Assembly: GCF_023898865.1 (NCBI RefSeq)
Contig: NZ_JAGSOV010000040.1
Coordinates: 124,001 to 188,000 of the forward strand
DNA: 64,000 nt
Direction: 5' to 3'
Source: Pseudonocardia humida
GTDB lineage: Bacteria; Actinomycetota; Actinomycetes; Mycobacteriales; Pseudonocardiaceae
A program made the position numbers and the translations under genes. Below, one piece after another: positions 1 through 10,196 of the stretch (within the stretch, counting starts at the first letter, position 1; every line of letters starts with the position of its first letter). The notes below the pieces were generated by a model. The model was not told the origin of the DNA, ran no database searches, and worked only from the letters and a program-made list of their open reading frames with translations.

Positions 1-2
1 AG

Positions 3-83
3 TTCATCCGCATCAACGGCACCGTCGTGGGCGCGTTGGCGGGCCTGCTCATCTACACGATCAGCCATCTCCTGATCGGCTAG
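3..83 (+). CDS. C-terminal end of a membrane protein, probably DUF445 family (truncated by window edge)
   Basis: Only the last 26 codons are present, open from the window edge to a TAG stop at 81-83. The tail reads RINGTVVGALAGLLIY followed by a hydrophobic stretch, that is one membrane helix at the extreme C-terminus. From memory, DUF445 (YjiN-like) proteins of actinobacteria end in a very similar sequence, which is the basis for the family guess; the rest of the protein lies outside the window. The downstream 1.27 kb holds no gene, so this cistron ends its transcription unit. Confidence 0.5.
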   Translation, partial: FIRINGTVVGALAGLLIYTISHLLIG

Positions 84-84
84 C

Positions 85-119
85 CCCAGGCCTCGCTTGA
101 GCGAATGGCGCTCTCGCCC
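85..119. repeat. Dispersed palindromic repeat, copy 1
   Basis: This stretch starts two bases after the stop of the first gene and matches 14421-14460 over nearly its full length; the second copy has five extra bases. Its core is an inverted repeat GAGCG-N5-CGCTC at 99-113. Inverse-orientation relatives occur at about 1088-1120 and 1157-1194. It is probably a REP-like element; no coding content is seen. Confidence 0.65.
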
Positions 120-162
120 AAGCAGGTGGGTCGAGCGGCCCTCCCGCTCGGGGTGGAGGGGA

Positions 163-384
163 CGAGAGCCACTCTCGCCCCGCCATATGACACGAGAGTC
201 ACTCTCGCTCGGCTGTGTGGGACGAGAACCACTTTCGCTCTGCTACCTGGGACGAGAGCCACTTTCGCTCGGCTGTGTGGGACGAGAGCCGCTCTCGTCC
301 GGTGCGCAACGGGAGTCGCTCTCGTTCTATCGGGCGCGCCGAAAGCCGCGCTCGTCTCGACCGCGCGCGACGAAGTCGCGTTCG
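163..384. repeat. Decayed tandem array of about eight 30-bp palindromic units
   Basis: Each unit carries a 15-bp imperfect palindrome of the form CGAGAGYCRCTCTCG. Unit cores begin at 163, 193, 223, 253, 283 and about 311, an almost exact 30-bp period; two more diverged units start near 340 and 370. The intervening 15 bp are similar between some units (GGCTGTGTGG occurs three times). Open reading frames across the array show a 10-residue repeat only because the period is a multiple of three; no start signal supports translation. There are no unique spacers, so this is not CRISPR. Related units occur at 1039-1053 and 14318-14392. Confidence 0.85.
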
Positions 385-1038
385 TCTCGCTCGATGCGGC
401 GCGCAGCGCCGTGAGGCGAGGGAACGCCGGGGCGCGTCAGCGCCCCGCTCCTGTCCCGAGGCCCCTGCCGTCACGTCGGCGCGCTCAGACGTGCGCGCCC
501 GGAAGGCCCCCGCACCCTCCGCTGCCGACCGCAGCGCGTGGATGCCAGGCGTGCGGGGGTTTTCCGGGCGTGCAACCCTGGGCGGGTCGGCGTGAGGGCA
601 GGGGCCGGGCCCCCTGCTTGATCCGAGGCCGCCCGCCGCGCAGGCGCGCTCTTCACCTGTCCATGAGCTGAGCCTCGGGCCGGGCGCGCCGCCCGCCAAC
701 GCTGCGGCCTACTGCGCCTCCGCGGCGGGCGACCTCAGCTCCAGCAGGGGGAGAAGTACTCCCCTGCCGCCACCTCGATCCGCCCATCGAAGCACCTCCG
801 TCACCGACCCGCACCCCACCACCACCCGCCTTCGGCGGGCGCCGGGTGCCGCCGCTTCCCGGCTCCGCTTCGCTGCGCCGTCCGCGGCTCCGAACACGTG
901 GCGGGGTGCGGGCCGGCGCCGGAGGCGCTGCGCCGTGCGCGCCGAGGCGACGGCAGGGGAGCACTTCCGGGGGTGGGCGGCTGCGCGCCCGGGGGCTCGC
1001 CCCGGCTCGCGGCGCTGCGCGCCGCCTCGCCCGGGGCG

Positions 1039-1238
1039 CGAGCGCGACTCTCGTCCCGTCCGGCGAGCGAGTGGCGCGGCGGGCCAGTCTCCTTGGGCGG
1101 GAGCGCCGTTGGCTCAACCCGGGCGGGAGGTGCCGGGCGAGCGAACGGCGCGGCGGGCAGGCTTCGTTGGGCGAGAGCGCCGTTCGCTCACGTTGAGGTC
1201 GCCAATGCCCAGGTCAGCGGGGCGAGAGTGGCTCTCCG
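1039..1238. repeat. Scattered inverse-orientation members of the palindromic repeat family
   Basis: A unit at 1039-1053 is the exact reverse complement of the unit at 14318-14332. Around 1088-1120 and 1157-1194 lie inverse copies of the element seen at 85-119, and a diverged palindrome sits at 1223-1238. The rest of 385-1290 is very G/C-rich and has no reading frame with a credible start or recognisable product. Confidence 0.6.
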
Positions 1239-1290
1239 CGACCCCGTCCCGCCCGTCGAATGCGCTACCACGAGTAAGCCTCGTCACGAC

Positions 1291-1322
1291 TGCAAGCAGA
1301 GTGCTTGCAGGAGCTAGCACTC
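1291..1322 (+). promoter_or_regulatory. Two overlapping inverted repeats upstream of the XRE-hbhA operon
   Basis: TGCAAGC-N5-GCTTGCA (1291-1309) is a perfect 7+7 inverted repeat. It overlaps a second perfect one, GAGTGCT-N10-AGCACTC (1299-1305 and 1316-1322). The pair ends 38 bp before the chosen start of the XRE regulator gene. Overlapping dyads of this kind fit an autoregulatory operator for a dimeric helix-turn-helix protein. Binding by the adjacent regulator is inference. Confidence 0.55.
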
Positions 1323-1360
1323 GCGGGTAGCGTCGTCGGTGACGGAACGAGGTGGGGTAC

Positions 1361-1810
1361 GTGGCAACCGGTAAGGGCGACAACGCGGTCGGCCAGGCTG
1401 TCGAGCACGTCGGGCAGGCCGTGGGGCAGGCCGTGGGCGACATCGGTGCCTACATCCGCAGCCAGCGCGAGGGCGCGCAGGTCTCGCTCCGCCAGCTCGC
1501 GAGGACGGCGGGGGTCAGCAACCCCTACCTGAGCCAGATCGAGCGCGGTCTGCGCAAGCCGTCCGCGGAGATCCTGCAGCAGATCGCGAAGGGGCTGCGG
1601 ATCTCGGCGGAGGTGCTGTACGTGCGGGCCGGGTTCCTCGACGAGCGGCCGGCCGGTGCCGTCGTGGACGCCGTGCTCGCCGACCCCGATCTCACCGAGC
1701 GCCAGAAGCAGGTGCTTCTGGACGTCTACCAGTCGTTCCGGCGGGAGGGCGCGGATGTCGCCCCCGCCGACCCGACGCCGACCCACCCGAACACGATCCA
1801 CCAGGAGTGA
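1361..1810 (+). CDS. XRE-family transcriptional regulator (Rv0474-like)
   Basis: A protein of about 149 residues. After a Gly/Val-rich N-terminus there is a classic Cro/C1-type helix-turn-helix (SLRQLARTAGVSNPYLSQIE, then KPSAEILQQIA). The C-terminal tail contains a short helical segment (DPDLTERQKQVLLDVY) and an acidic, Pro-rich end. I chose GTG 1361 because GAGGTGGG lies 5 nt upstream; GTG 1352 is in frame but has no ribosome site. The next gene, an hbhA homologue, begins 5 bp after the stop. This pair and the DUF2516 gene that follows match the order Rv0474-Rv0475-Rv0476 of M. tuberculosis, which supports the assignment. Likely target: its own operon through the dyads at 1291-1322. Confidence 0.88.
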   Translation: MATGKGDNAVGQAVEHVGQAVGQAVGDIGAYIRSQREGAQVSLRQLARTAGVSNPYLSQIERGLRKPSAEILQQIAKGLRISAEVLYVRAGFLDERPAGAVVDAVLADPDLTERQKQVLLDVYQSFRREGADVAPADPTPTHPNTIHQE

Positions 1811-1815
1811 TCACC

Positions 1816-2667
1816 ATGGCAGTCCAACTGCCCACCGCCGCGGACGTCCGCAAGGCCCGTGAGCAGGCCGCGAAGAACGCCGCCGCCCAGGCCGAGGTCG
1901 CCCGCACCCCGCTGCTCGCCGTGCTCGGCGCGAGCGAGGTCGCTTTCAGCGCGGTCAGCAAGGCCGCCGCGGTCGCCGCCGACCGGGCCGCCGACGCCCG
2001 GGCCCGGGCCGCCGCGCAGGCCGAGGGCGTGCAGCAGCGCGTCGTCGAGCTGCCGCAGCGCCTGCGCCGCGAGGACCTGCGCGACGACGTCCGCAAGGCC
2101 GTCGCCGACCTGCAGAAGCAGCTCGAGGTCGCCTACGCCGAGTTCGCCAAGCGCGGCGAGGCGACGTGGGGCAAGATCCGCACCCAGCCGCAGGTCAAGC
2201 AGGCCATCTCCACCCTGGAGTCCTACACCGAGCAGCTCGACGCCCGGCTCGACACCTGGGTCGACGACGCGCACGACGCCGCGGAGAAGGCCCTCGAGGT
2301 CGTCACCCGGCAGACCCGCTCCAGCGGCGAGCGCTGGGCGCAGGCCACGCAGCGGTTCTCCGGCCAGGCCGCGCAGAAGGTCGCCGAGGTCTCGGCGGAC
2401 GCCTCGAAGACCGTCGCCGAGACCGGCGCAGAGCTGGCCGGCGAGATCAGCGAGACCGGGGCCGAGGTCGCCCACGAGACCCGCAGCACGACCCGGCGCG
2501 CCGCCAACCGCACCGCGCCGAAGGACGAGCCGAAGACGCCGTCCACCCCGGCGTCGGCCGCGGCGAAGTCGGAGCCGGTGGCCAAGGCCCCGGCCAAGGC
2601 GCCGGCCAAGCCGGCCGCCCGCAAGCCGGCCGCCAACCGCACCAGCACCCCCAAGTCCGGTAGCTGA
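1816..2667 (+). CDS. hbhA: Heparin-binding haemagglutinin-like protein (HbhA family)
   Basis: About 283 residues. Roughly residues 5-190 are Ala/Glu/Arg-rich and predicted helical coiled coil. The C-terminal 60 residues are a Lys/Pro/Ala-rich low-complexity tail (AKAPAKAPAKPAARKPAA), the type of basic repeat that in mycobacterial HbhA binds sulfated glycans and is methylated. There is no signal peptide, as in HbhA. ATG 1816 is preferred over GTG 1807 because AGGAG is 8 nt upstream. It is cotranscribed with the XRE gene and ended by the hairpin at 2682-2716. In a soil organism the role is more likely cell-surface or lipid-inclusion association than host adhesion; that is inference. Confidence 0.78.
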   Translation: MAVQLPTAADVRKAREQAAKNAAAQAEVARTPLLAVLGASEVAFSAVSKAAAVAADRAADARARAAAQAEGVQQRVVELPQRLRREDLRDDVRKAVADLQKQLEVAYAEFAKRGEATWGKIRTQPQVKQAISTLESYTEQLDARLDTWVDDAHDAAEKALEVVTRQTRSSGERWAQATQRFSGQAAQKVAEVSADASKTVAETGAELAGEISETGAEVAHETRSTTRRAANRTAPKDEPKTPSTPASAAAKSEPVAKAPAKAPAKPAARKPAANRTSTPKSGS

Positions 2668-2681
2668 GCGGTAGCCGCACT

Positions 2682-2716
2682 CGAACGCGCCCCGGGTCAC
2701 CCCCGGGGCGCGTTCG
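2682..2716 (+). terminator. Strong hairpin after hbhA
   Basis: Arms CGAACGCGCCCCGGG (2682-2696) and its complement (2702-2716) form a perfect 15-bp stem with a 5-nt loop, 15 bp after the hbhA stop. There is no T-run, as is common in high-GC actinomycetes. A second small hairpin (CCACCCG, GAGAA loop, 2768-2786) follows. Nothing else is seen in 2717-2970. Confidence 0.8.
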
Positions 2717-2982
2717 CGCGTCCGGGCGCGCCCGGCCCTGGCGGGCAGGGCATTCGGCTGAATCACGCCACCCGGAGAACGGGTGGGCGGCGCTCCCGAT
2801 CACCGGCCGACCTTCCTGCCCGGTGGGGCCCCGGACGGGTGCGACCTGCGCGGATGCCGATCGCCCAGGCCCCTCGACCCGGTGGCTGGAGCCCGTGCCG
2901 CCTGGCGCATCACGCCCCTCGCGGGGCCGGTGTTCGCGCCCCGGGGATGTGCGGTGGGCCCGGCCGCACGTAGTCTGTTCGT

Positions 2983-3294
2983 GTGAGCCTGTGGTACACC
3001 CTCGATCAGTGGGTCTTGTTCGGAGTGTGGCTGCTGGCCATCCCCGTCGGCGGCTTCGCGTTCGTGCACGCCCTCATGCAGCGCGCCGACGCCTTCACCG
3101 CGGCCGACAAGCTGACCAAGCCTGCCTGGCTGGGGATCACCGGCGCGAGCCTGCTGGTCCTGATCGTCTTCCAGTACGGTCCGCGCAGCAGCGGAGCCCT
3201 GTTCTGGATCGCGGGCCTGGTCGCCGTGCTCGTCTACATCGTCGACGTGCGCCCGGCCGTGGTGCGCGTGCAGGGTGGCGGCCCCCGCTGGTGA
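2983..3294 (+). CDS. DUF2516 family membrane protein (Rv0476-like)
   Basis: 103 residues with about three hydrophobic helices: residues 8-28, 46-66 and 70-88. The charged loop MQRADAFTAADKLTKPAWL between the first two is typical of DUF2516, as I recall the family. GTG 2983 follows a TAGTCT hexamer (2971-2976) by 6 nt, so the transcript is probably leaderless. The stop overlaps the GTG of the YbaK gene, so the two are translationally coupled. Position after hbhA matches M. tuberculosis. No function is established. Confidence 0.8.
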   Translation: MSLWYTLDQWVLFGVWLLAIPVGGFAFVHALMQRADAFTAADKLTKPAWLGITGASLLVLIVFQYGPRSSGALFWIAGLVAVLVYIVDVRPAVVRVQGGGPRW

Positions 3295-3842
3295 ACGACT
3301 GGTCCGTCCTGGGCACGCTCACCGCGGTGCCCGCGCTCGACCGCCCCGACCTCCTCGGCGACCCGGTCGCGCACGCCCTCAAGCTCCTCGACCCGGCCGA
3401 CGCCGCGCTCGTCGGGGTCGCCGAGATCGACCCCGAGCTGGCCGACACCGCCGCTTTCTGCGCGGCCTACGGCTCCCCGATGGACGGCTCGGCCAACTGC
3501 GTGGTCGTCGCCGGTCGCCGCGGCGAGGTCACCCGCTACGCGGCCTGCCTGGTGCTGGCCAGCACCCGGGCCGACGTCAACGGCCTGGTCCGCAAGCGGC
3601 TCGACGCCCGCAAGGCGTCCTTCGCGCCGATGGACGACGCCGTCGCGCTGACCGGGATGGCGTACGGCGGCATCACCCCGATCGGCCTCCCGGCGGACTG
3701 GCCGGTCCTGGTCGACCCGGCGGTGGCCGCCACGGCCGCGGTCGTCATCGGCAGCGGGGTGCGCCACTCCAAGCTCGCCCTGCCCGGCGAACTGACCGCC
3801 CGCCTCCCGGGCGCCGAGGTCGTCGAGGGACTGGGTCGGTAG
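3291..3842 (+). CDS. YbaK/EbsC-type aminoacyl-tRNA deacylase
   Basis: 183 residues covering one YbaK/ProX domain. Members hydrolyse mischarged aminoacyl-tRNAs (Cys- or Ala-tRNAPro) in trans, in the cytosol. Seen here: SANCVVVAGRRGE and the conserved DVNGLVRKRLDARKASFAP segment with its central Lys, followed by GGITPIGLP, a glycine-rich segment characteristic of the fold. The start GTG 3291 overlaps the DUF2516 stop by 4 nt. The N-terminal 40 residues are less conserved. Which mischarged tRNA it clears cannot be told from sequence. Confidence 0.85.
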   Translation: MNDWSVLGTLTAVPALDRPDLLGDPVAHALKLLDPADAALVGVAEIDPELADTAAFCAAYGSPMDGSANCVVVAGRRGEVTRYAACLVLASTRADVNGLVRKRLDARKASFAPMDDAVALTGMAYGGITPIGLPADWPVLVDPAVAATAAVVIGSGVRHSKLALPGELTARLPGAEVVEGLGR

Positions 3843-3922
3843 TCCGCCTACCACCGGGTGCGCACCCGGACTACGTCCGTGCGTTGACGCGCCCGCCCGC
3901 TACGGCGACGTACGGTCGTCCC

Positions 3923-5045
3923 GTGCCCGCCACCCGGCTCCCCACCCGGACGCTCCTGGCTGACGTCGCGCTGGCCGCCGCGCTCGGCGCCGTGATGTCG
4001 GGGCCGTACTACGGGGCGGTCGGCGGGCCGGTCGGTCCCGGTGGGCCGCTCGCGCTCGCCCTGATCGGCGTGGCAGTCGCGGCCGTCGTCGCGCGCCGGA
4101 TGGCGCCGCTCGTGGCGCTGGGCGTGGCCACGGCGGCCGTCGCCGCCCATCTGGCGGTCGGGCTGCCGGACGGGCCGATCCTGCTCGCCGTGCCCGTCTG
4201 CGCGTATTCGGTCGGTGCCCATCGCCCGATCCGGCCGGCGCTGGTCGCGTGCGCGGTGAGTGCTGCCGTCCTCGTCGTCGCCGACGTCGTCGACGGGGCG
4301 CAGTGGCCGTCGCTCGTGGCGGCGGCGACCGAGTGGGGCGTGGTCTGCGGGCTCGCACCGTGGGCGGTCGGCACGGTCGTGCAGTTGGAGCGCCGCTCGG
4401 CCCGTGTAGCGCGGGCCGAGGCGCACCGGCAGGAGGCGCTGCAGGAACGGCTGCGCACCGCGCACGACGTGCACGACATCGTGGGGCACGGCCTGGCGGC
4501 GATCGCCATGCAGGCCGGCGTGGCGCTGCACATCCTCGACCGTTCGCCCCAACGGGCCCGCGAGGCGCTCGTCGCCATCCGGCGCAGCAGCCGCGACGCG
4601 CTCGACGAGCTCCGGGCCACGCTCGCGCTGTTCCGCGCCGCCGACGACGACGGCGCGTCGACACCGGACCTGGACGGGATCGACGTCCTGGTCCGGCGCA
4701 CGTCCGAGGCGGGGTCTACCGGTCCACCTCGACCCGTCCGGGGCTCCCGGGCCGCTGCCGGCGAGCGTGCAGCTCGCCGCCTACCGGATCGTGCAGGAGT
4801 CGCTGACCAACGCGCTGCGCCACGCCGGCCCCGCGACCGCGGCTGTGCGCCTCGACCGGACCGACGACGAACTGGTCGTCGAGATCGTGGACACCGGCCG
4901 CGGCGACCGCGGGAAGGGCGACGGCCTGGGCATCACCGGCATGCGGGCGCGCGCCGAGGCGCTGGGCGGCACGCTCGACGCCGCCGGCGCCGACGGGGGC
5001 GGTTTCGCGGTGCGGGCGCGGCTGCCGGTGCGGGGCCGGGCGTGA
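3923..5045 (+). pseudogene. Two-component sensor histidine kinase (HisKA_3 type) interrupted by a frameshift
   Basis: From GTG 3923 (TACGGT hexamer at 3911-3916, so probably leaderless) the frame encodes four or five membrane helices (residues 10-150) and then a HisKA_3 dimerisation domain with RTAHDVHDIVGHGLAAIAMQ. Near 4711-4714, inside GCGGGGT, the reading frame must change by one base. The frame beginning GLPVHLDPSG at 4713 then continues with VQLAAYRIVQESLTNALRHAG and a GDGLGITGMRARAEALGG ATP-binding end, to TGA 5043-5045. Without the shift the protein runs on into nonsense. One extra G in the run explains everything, so it is either a sequencing error or a recent inactivation. The downstream regulator is intact and its GTG overlaps the stop. 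Confidence 0.85.
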
Positions 5046-5692
5046 TCACCCTGCTGGTCGCCGACGACCAGGCGCTCGTCCGGATGGGCGTGCGGATGCT
5101 GGTCGAGGGCGAGGACGACATCGTCCTGGTCGGGGAGACGGGCGACGGGCGGCGGGCGGTCGAGCTCGTCCGCGCCCACCACCCGGACGTCGTGCTGATG
5201 GACATCCGGATGCCGGGCCTCGACGGCATCGGCGCGCTCCGCGAGGTCGTGGCCGACCCCGACCTCGCCGCCACCCGCGTCGTGATGCTCACGACCTTCG
5301 AGCTGGACGACTACGTCTTCGAGTGCCTGGCCGCCGGGGCCGCCGGTTTCCTGGTCAAGGACGCCGAGCCGGGTGAGCTGCTGCAGGCGGTGCGGGTCGT
5401 CGCGGCGGGCGGGTCGCTGCTGTCGCCGTCGGTGACCCGCCGGGTGATCGCCGAGTTCGCCGACGGCAGGCGCCGGCGCACCGCGCACCCCCGCATCGGG
5501 ACCCTGACCGAGCGCGAAGCCGAGGTCGTCGGGCTGGTGGGCGAGGGGCTGTCCAACGACGAGATCGCTGAACGGCTGTTCCTCAGCCCGGCGACGGTGC
5601 GCACGCACGTGGGGCGGGCGATGACCAAGCTGGAGGCCAGGGACCGGGCCCAGCTCGTGGTGTTCGCGGTGCGGTCAGGGCTGGCGCGGTAG
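5042..5692 (+). CDS. NarL/LuxR-type response regulator
   Basis: 216 residues. The receiver domain begins VITLLVADDQALVRMG; the phospho-acceptor Asp lies in DVVLMDIRMPG (about residue 54) and the switch Thr/Lys in MLTTFE and FLVKDAEPGE. The C-terminal LuxR HTH reads LTEREAEVVGLVGEGLSNDE with LSPATVRTHVGRAMTKL. GTG 5042 overlaps the kinase stop (GTGA), so it is translated with the kinase at 3923-5045, its presumed partner. If the kinase frameshift is real, this regulator is an orphan. Confidence 0.92.
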   Translation: MITLLVADDQALVRMGVRMLVEGEDDIVLVGETGDGRRAVELVRAHHPDVVLMDIRMPGLDGIGALREVVADPDLAATRVVMLTTFELDDYVFECLAAGAAGFLVKDAEPGELLQAVRVVAAGGSLLSPSVTRRVIAEFADGRRRRTAHPRIGTLTEREAEVVGLVGEGLSNDEIAERLFLSPATVRTHVGRAMTKLEARDRAQLVVFAVRSGLAR

Positions 5693-5747
5693 TACGTCGA
5701 ACCGCGTAGCCCGGCGGTCGCGCCCGCGCTGACGCGCTGCGCGGGCG

Positions 5748-7148
5748 GTGGCCGCGACGATCGTCGGCATGCTGCCGGCCCGATCCGCTCCCGTGCACGT
5801 CGCCGGCCTGGTGGCCGCGGCGTGCGGCTGCTTCCTGCGCTACCTGGTCGGGCAGGACACCTCGGTCCTGCCGCTCGACGCGCTGGTCGTCGGCGCCGTC
5901 GCGCTGGTCGTCGCGCTGGTGCGCCGTCGCTGGGGCCCGGTCGTCGGGATGGTCGTGGCGGCCCATCCGCTGACCACCCACGACGTGCTCGGCCCGGTGC
6001 TGCAGCCCGCCGGTCCGACCGAGCTCGTGGCAGCGCTGCTCGTGGCGGTCGGCGTCGGCGTCGCTCTCGCCGCTGGGGTCGTCGCGGTGGCCCGCCCCGC
6101 TCCCCGGCCGGGCGGGCGGTGGGCGCTGCCGGCGGCGGTCGGGGTGCTGGGGCTGCTGGTGGTGGCGGTGGCCGGGTACGTGGTGCGCAACACCACGTAC
6201 GCGAGCTGGGACGCGGCCCGCGTCGAGCGGGCGGGGTTCGTCGAGCGGCGGGTCGAGGTCGGGGGCACGGCGATGAACTACGCCGAGGGGCCGGACAACG
6301 GGCCGCCGCTGCTGCTGGTCCACGGCCAGCTGACGGACTGGCGGAGCTGGAGCCGAGTGCTGCCCGGGCTGGCGCAACGGTTCCACGTCTTCGCCGTCGA
6401 CTGCCCCGGGCACGGGGCGTCGGACCGGCTGCCGGGCGGGTACACCGCCGAGGCGCTGGTGGCCGGCACGGCCGGGTTCGTCCGGCAGGTCATCGGCGAG
6501 CCGGTGGTCGTGGTGGGGCACTCCTCGGGCGGCCTGGTCGCGGCGGGCCTGGCCGCGGACGCGCCCGATCTGGTGCGCGCGGCCGTTCTGGAGGACCCGC
6601 CGCTGTTCTCCTCGGTCCTGCCCCGGGCGCGCCACACCTTCAACCACGTCGACCTCGCCTCGACCGCGCACGGGTTCCTGCGCAGCGGTCGGACGGACTT
6701 CACCTCCTACTACATCGCGCACACCGCGGTGTGGGACCTGTTCGGTCCCGGCGGGGCGAACCTGCGCGAGCGCGCGCTGGAGCGGCGAGCCGCCCGTCCC
6801 GACGAGCCGCTGAGCCTGTGGATGCTGCCCCCGACGGTCAACGAGCCCTACCGGGCCATGCCCGAGTACGACCCGCGCTTCGGCGAGGCCTTCTTCGACG
6901 GGTCCTTCCACCGAGGCTTCGACCACGCCGTGGTCCTGCGGCGGATCACCGCGCCGGTCGTCCTGGTCCACGCGAGCTGGAGCTACGACGCGAACGGCGT
7001 CCTGCTGGCCGCCATGGACGCCGACGATGCGCGGCGTGCGCGCTCGCTGCTGCGCGACGTGGAGTTCCACGAGGTCGACACCGGGCACGGCTTCCACGTG
7101 GAGGACCCGGAGCGCTTCCTGGACCTCGTGCTGCCCCTCGGGCGGTGA
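5748..7148 (+). CDS. Membrane-anchored alpha/beta hydrolase
   Basis: About 466 residues. The first 145 hold four hydrophobic helices, ending with WALPAAVGVLGLLVVAVAGY, so the catalytic domain is tethered. The hydrolase domain has the oxyanion HGQ motif (LLLVHGQLTDW), the nucleophile elbow GHSSGG (Ser259) and a C-terminal catalytic His in DTGHGFH. The cap region is rich in aromatic residues. GTG 5748 is the longest start; ATG 5769 is an alternative. The substrate is unknown; the family includes epoxide hydrolases, haloperoxidase-like enzymes and lipases. It stands alone between the two-component pair and lon. Confidence 0.85.
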   Translation: MAATIVGMLPARSAPVHVAGLVAAACGCFLRYLVGQDTSVLPLDALVVGAVALVVALVRRRWGPVVGMVVAAHPLTTHDVLGPVLQPAGPTELVAALLVAVGVGVALAAGVVAVARPAPRPGGRWALPAAVGVLGLLVVAVAGYVVRNTTYASWDAARVERAGFVERRVEVGGTAMNYAEGPDNGPPLLLVHGQLTDWRSWSRVLPGLAQRFHVFAVDCPGHGASDRLPGGYTAEALVAGTAGFVRQVIGEPVVVVGHSSGGLVAAGLAADAPDLVRAAVLEDPPLFSSVLPRARHTFNHVDLASTAHGFLRSGRTDFTSYYIAHTAVWDLFGPGGANLRERALERRAARPDEPLSLWMLPPTVNEPYRAMPEYDPRFGEAFFDGSFHRGFDHAVVLRRITAPVVLVHASWSYDANGVLLAAMDADDARRARSLLRDVEFHEVDTGHGFHVEDPERFLDLVLPLGR

Positions 7149-7206
7149 CCCCGGTCCTGTGCACGTTCCTCCGAACCGGAGTTGAGTCGAGGTCGCTCAC
7201 GATAGC

Positions 7207-7225
7207 TCTGTTCGCTGCGAGCAGA
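7207..7225 (+). promoter_or_regulatory. Possible ClgR operator upstream of lon
   Basis: A 19-bp near-perfect palindrome TCTGTTCGCTGCGAGCAGA containing GTTCGC-N5-GC. ClgR is known to control lon and clp genes in Streptomyces and binds GTTCGC-N5-GCG-like sites. The site is 31 bp upstream of a TGTAAC hexamer (7256-7261) that may be the -10 element. The match is by eye only. Confidence 0.5.
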
Positions 7226-7274
7226 TTTTCTTGAGCGCTGGAACATCGGCAACGCTGTAACGGTTGTGCAGGAC

Positions 7275-9590
<2,316 letters not shown>

Positions 9591-9611
9591 CCCACCCCCG
9601 ACCCCTCGACC

Positions 9612-9644
9612 GGACCCCCGTCGCCTCCCGTGCGGCGGGGGTCC
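9612..9644 (+). terminator. Hairpin terminator after lon
   Basis: GGACCCCCG (9612-9620) pairs with CGGGGGTCC (9636-9644), 21 bp after the lon stop; further G/C pairs extend the stem inward. Confidence 0.7.
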
Positions 9645-9692
9645 TCCCGTCCGCGCCGGAATGCCGGTTGACGGCCGGGGGTTCGCCTTGGC

Positions 9693-10121
9693 ATGACTGT
9701 GCTCCCGGACACATCGACCGAGTTCGGCTCGCGGGTGGAGCGCCGCCTCCGCGACGAGGTCGTCGCCTGGATGACCCTCGTCGACCCCGGCGGCAGCCCG
9801 CAGCCCGCCCCCATCTGGTTCCTCTGGGACGGGGCGACGGCGCTGGTCAACAGCGACAGGAACGCCAAGCGGCTGACCCACCTGCGGCGCAACCCCAAGG
9901 TGGCCCTGCACCTGGACGGCGACGGCCGCGGCGGCGACATCGTCGTACTGACCGGCGAGGTCGTCGTCGACGCGACGGCCCCCGCGCCGCCCGACAACCA
10001 GCCCTACCTGGCCAAGTACGGCGAGCAGATCACCGGTGGGCTGTGGGGGACCGCCGAGGTGTTCGCCCAGACCTACAACGTCGCCCTGCGTTTCACCCCG
10101 CACCGCGTCCGCGGCCACTGA
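9693..10121 (+). CDS. PPOX-class (F420-dependent) oxidoreductase, TIGR03667-like
   Basis: 142 residues of a split beta-barrel flavin/deazaflavin reductase. Recognisable segments are PQPAPIWFLWDG, the cofactor phosphate-binding-like region SDRNAKRLTHLRRNPKVALHL, and the C-terminal FTPHRVR. Small actinobacterial PPOX proteins of this type mostly bind F420H2 and reduce unsaturated substrates; the actual substrate here is unknown. Monocistronic: preceded by the lon terminator and facing purU across a shared hairpin at 10120-10193. Confidence 0.82.
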   Translation: MTVLPDTSTEFGSRVERRLRDEVVAWMTLVDPGGSPQPAPIWFLWDGATALVNSDRNAKRLTHLRRNPKVALHLDGDGRGGDIVVLTGEVVVDATAPAPPDNQPYLAKYGEQITGGLWGTAEVFAQTYNVALRFTPHRVRGH

Positions 10122-10193
10122 CCCCCGTCGAGAACGACGTCGCTGTCGTTGGACCGGGCCAGAACGACGACGGGTTCGTTCTCGACGGGGGTC
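10120..10193. terminator. Bidirectional terminator between convergent genes
   Basis: GACCCCCGTCGAGAACGA (10120-10137) and its perfect complement (10176-10193) make an 18-bp stem; the 38-nt loop contains a further GTCGTT/AACGAC pairing. It begins on the last bases of the PPOX gene and ends 3 bp before the purU stop, so it serves both. Confidence 0.85.
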
Positions 10194-10196
10194 GGG

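Noticed and set aside
163..384. CRISPR array
   Set aside because: The repeats are palindromic and the 15-bp linkers are partly identical; there are no unique spacers of 30 bp or so and no cas genes.
105..671. Long frame across the 30-bp repeats with a 10-residue peptide repeat
   Set aside because: The periodicity is a by-product of a 30-bp DNA repeat being divisible by three; several frames are open on both strands, and none has a ribosome site or known relative.
3275..5692. A single 805-residue protein fusing kinase and regulator
   Set aside because: Part of it is an out-of-frame read of the kinase C-terminal half; the frameshift near 4711 explains it, and the regulator has its own overlapping GTG.
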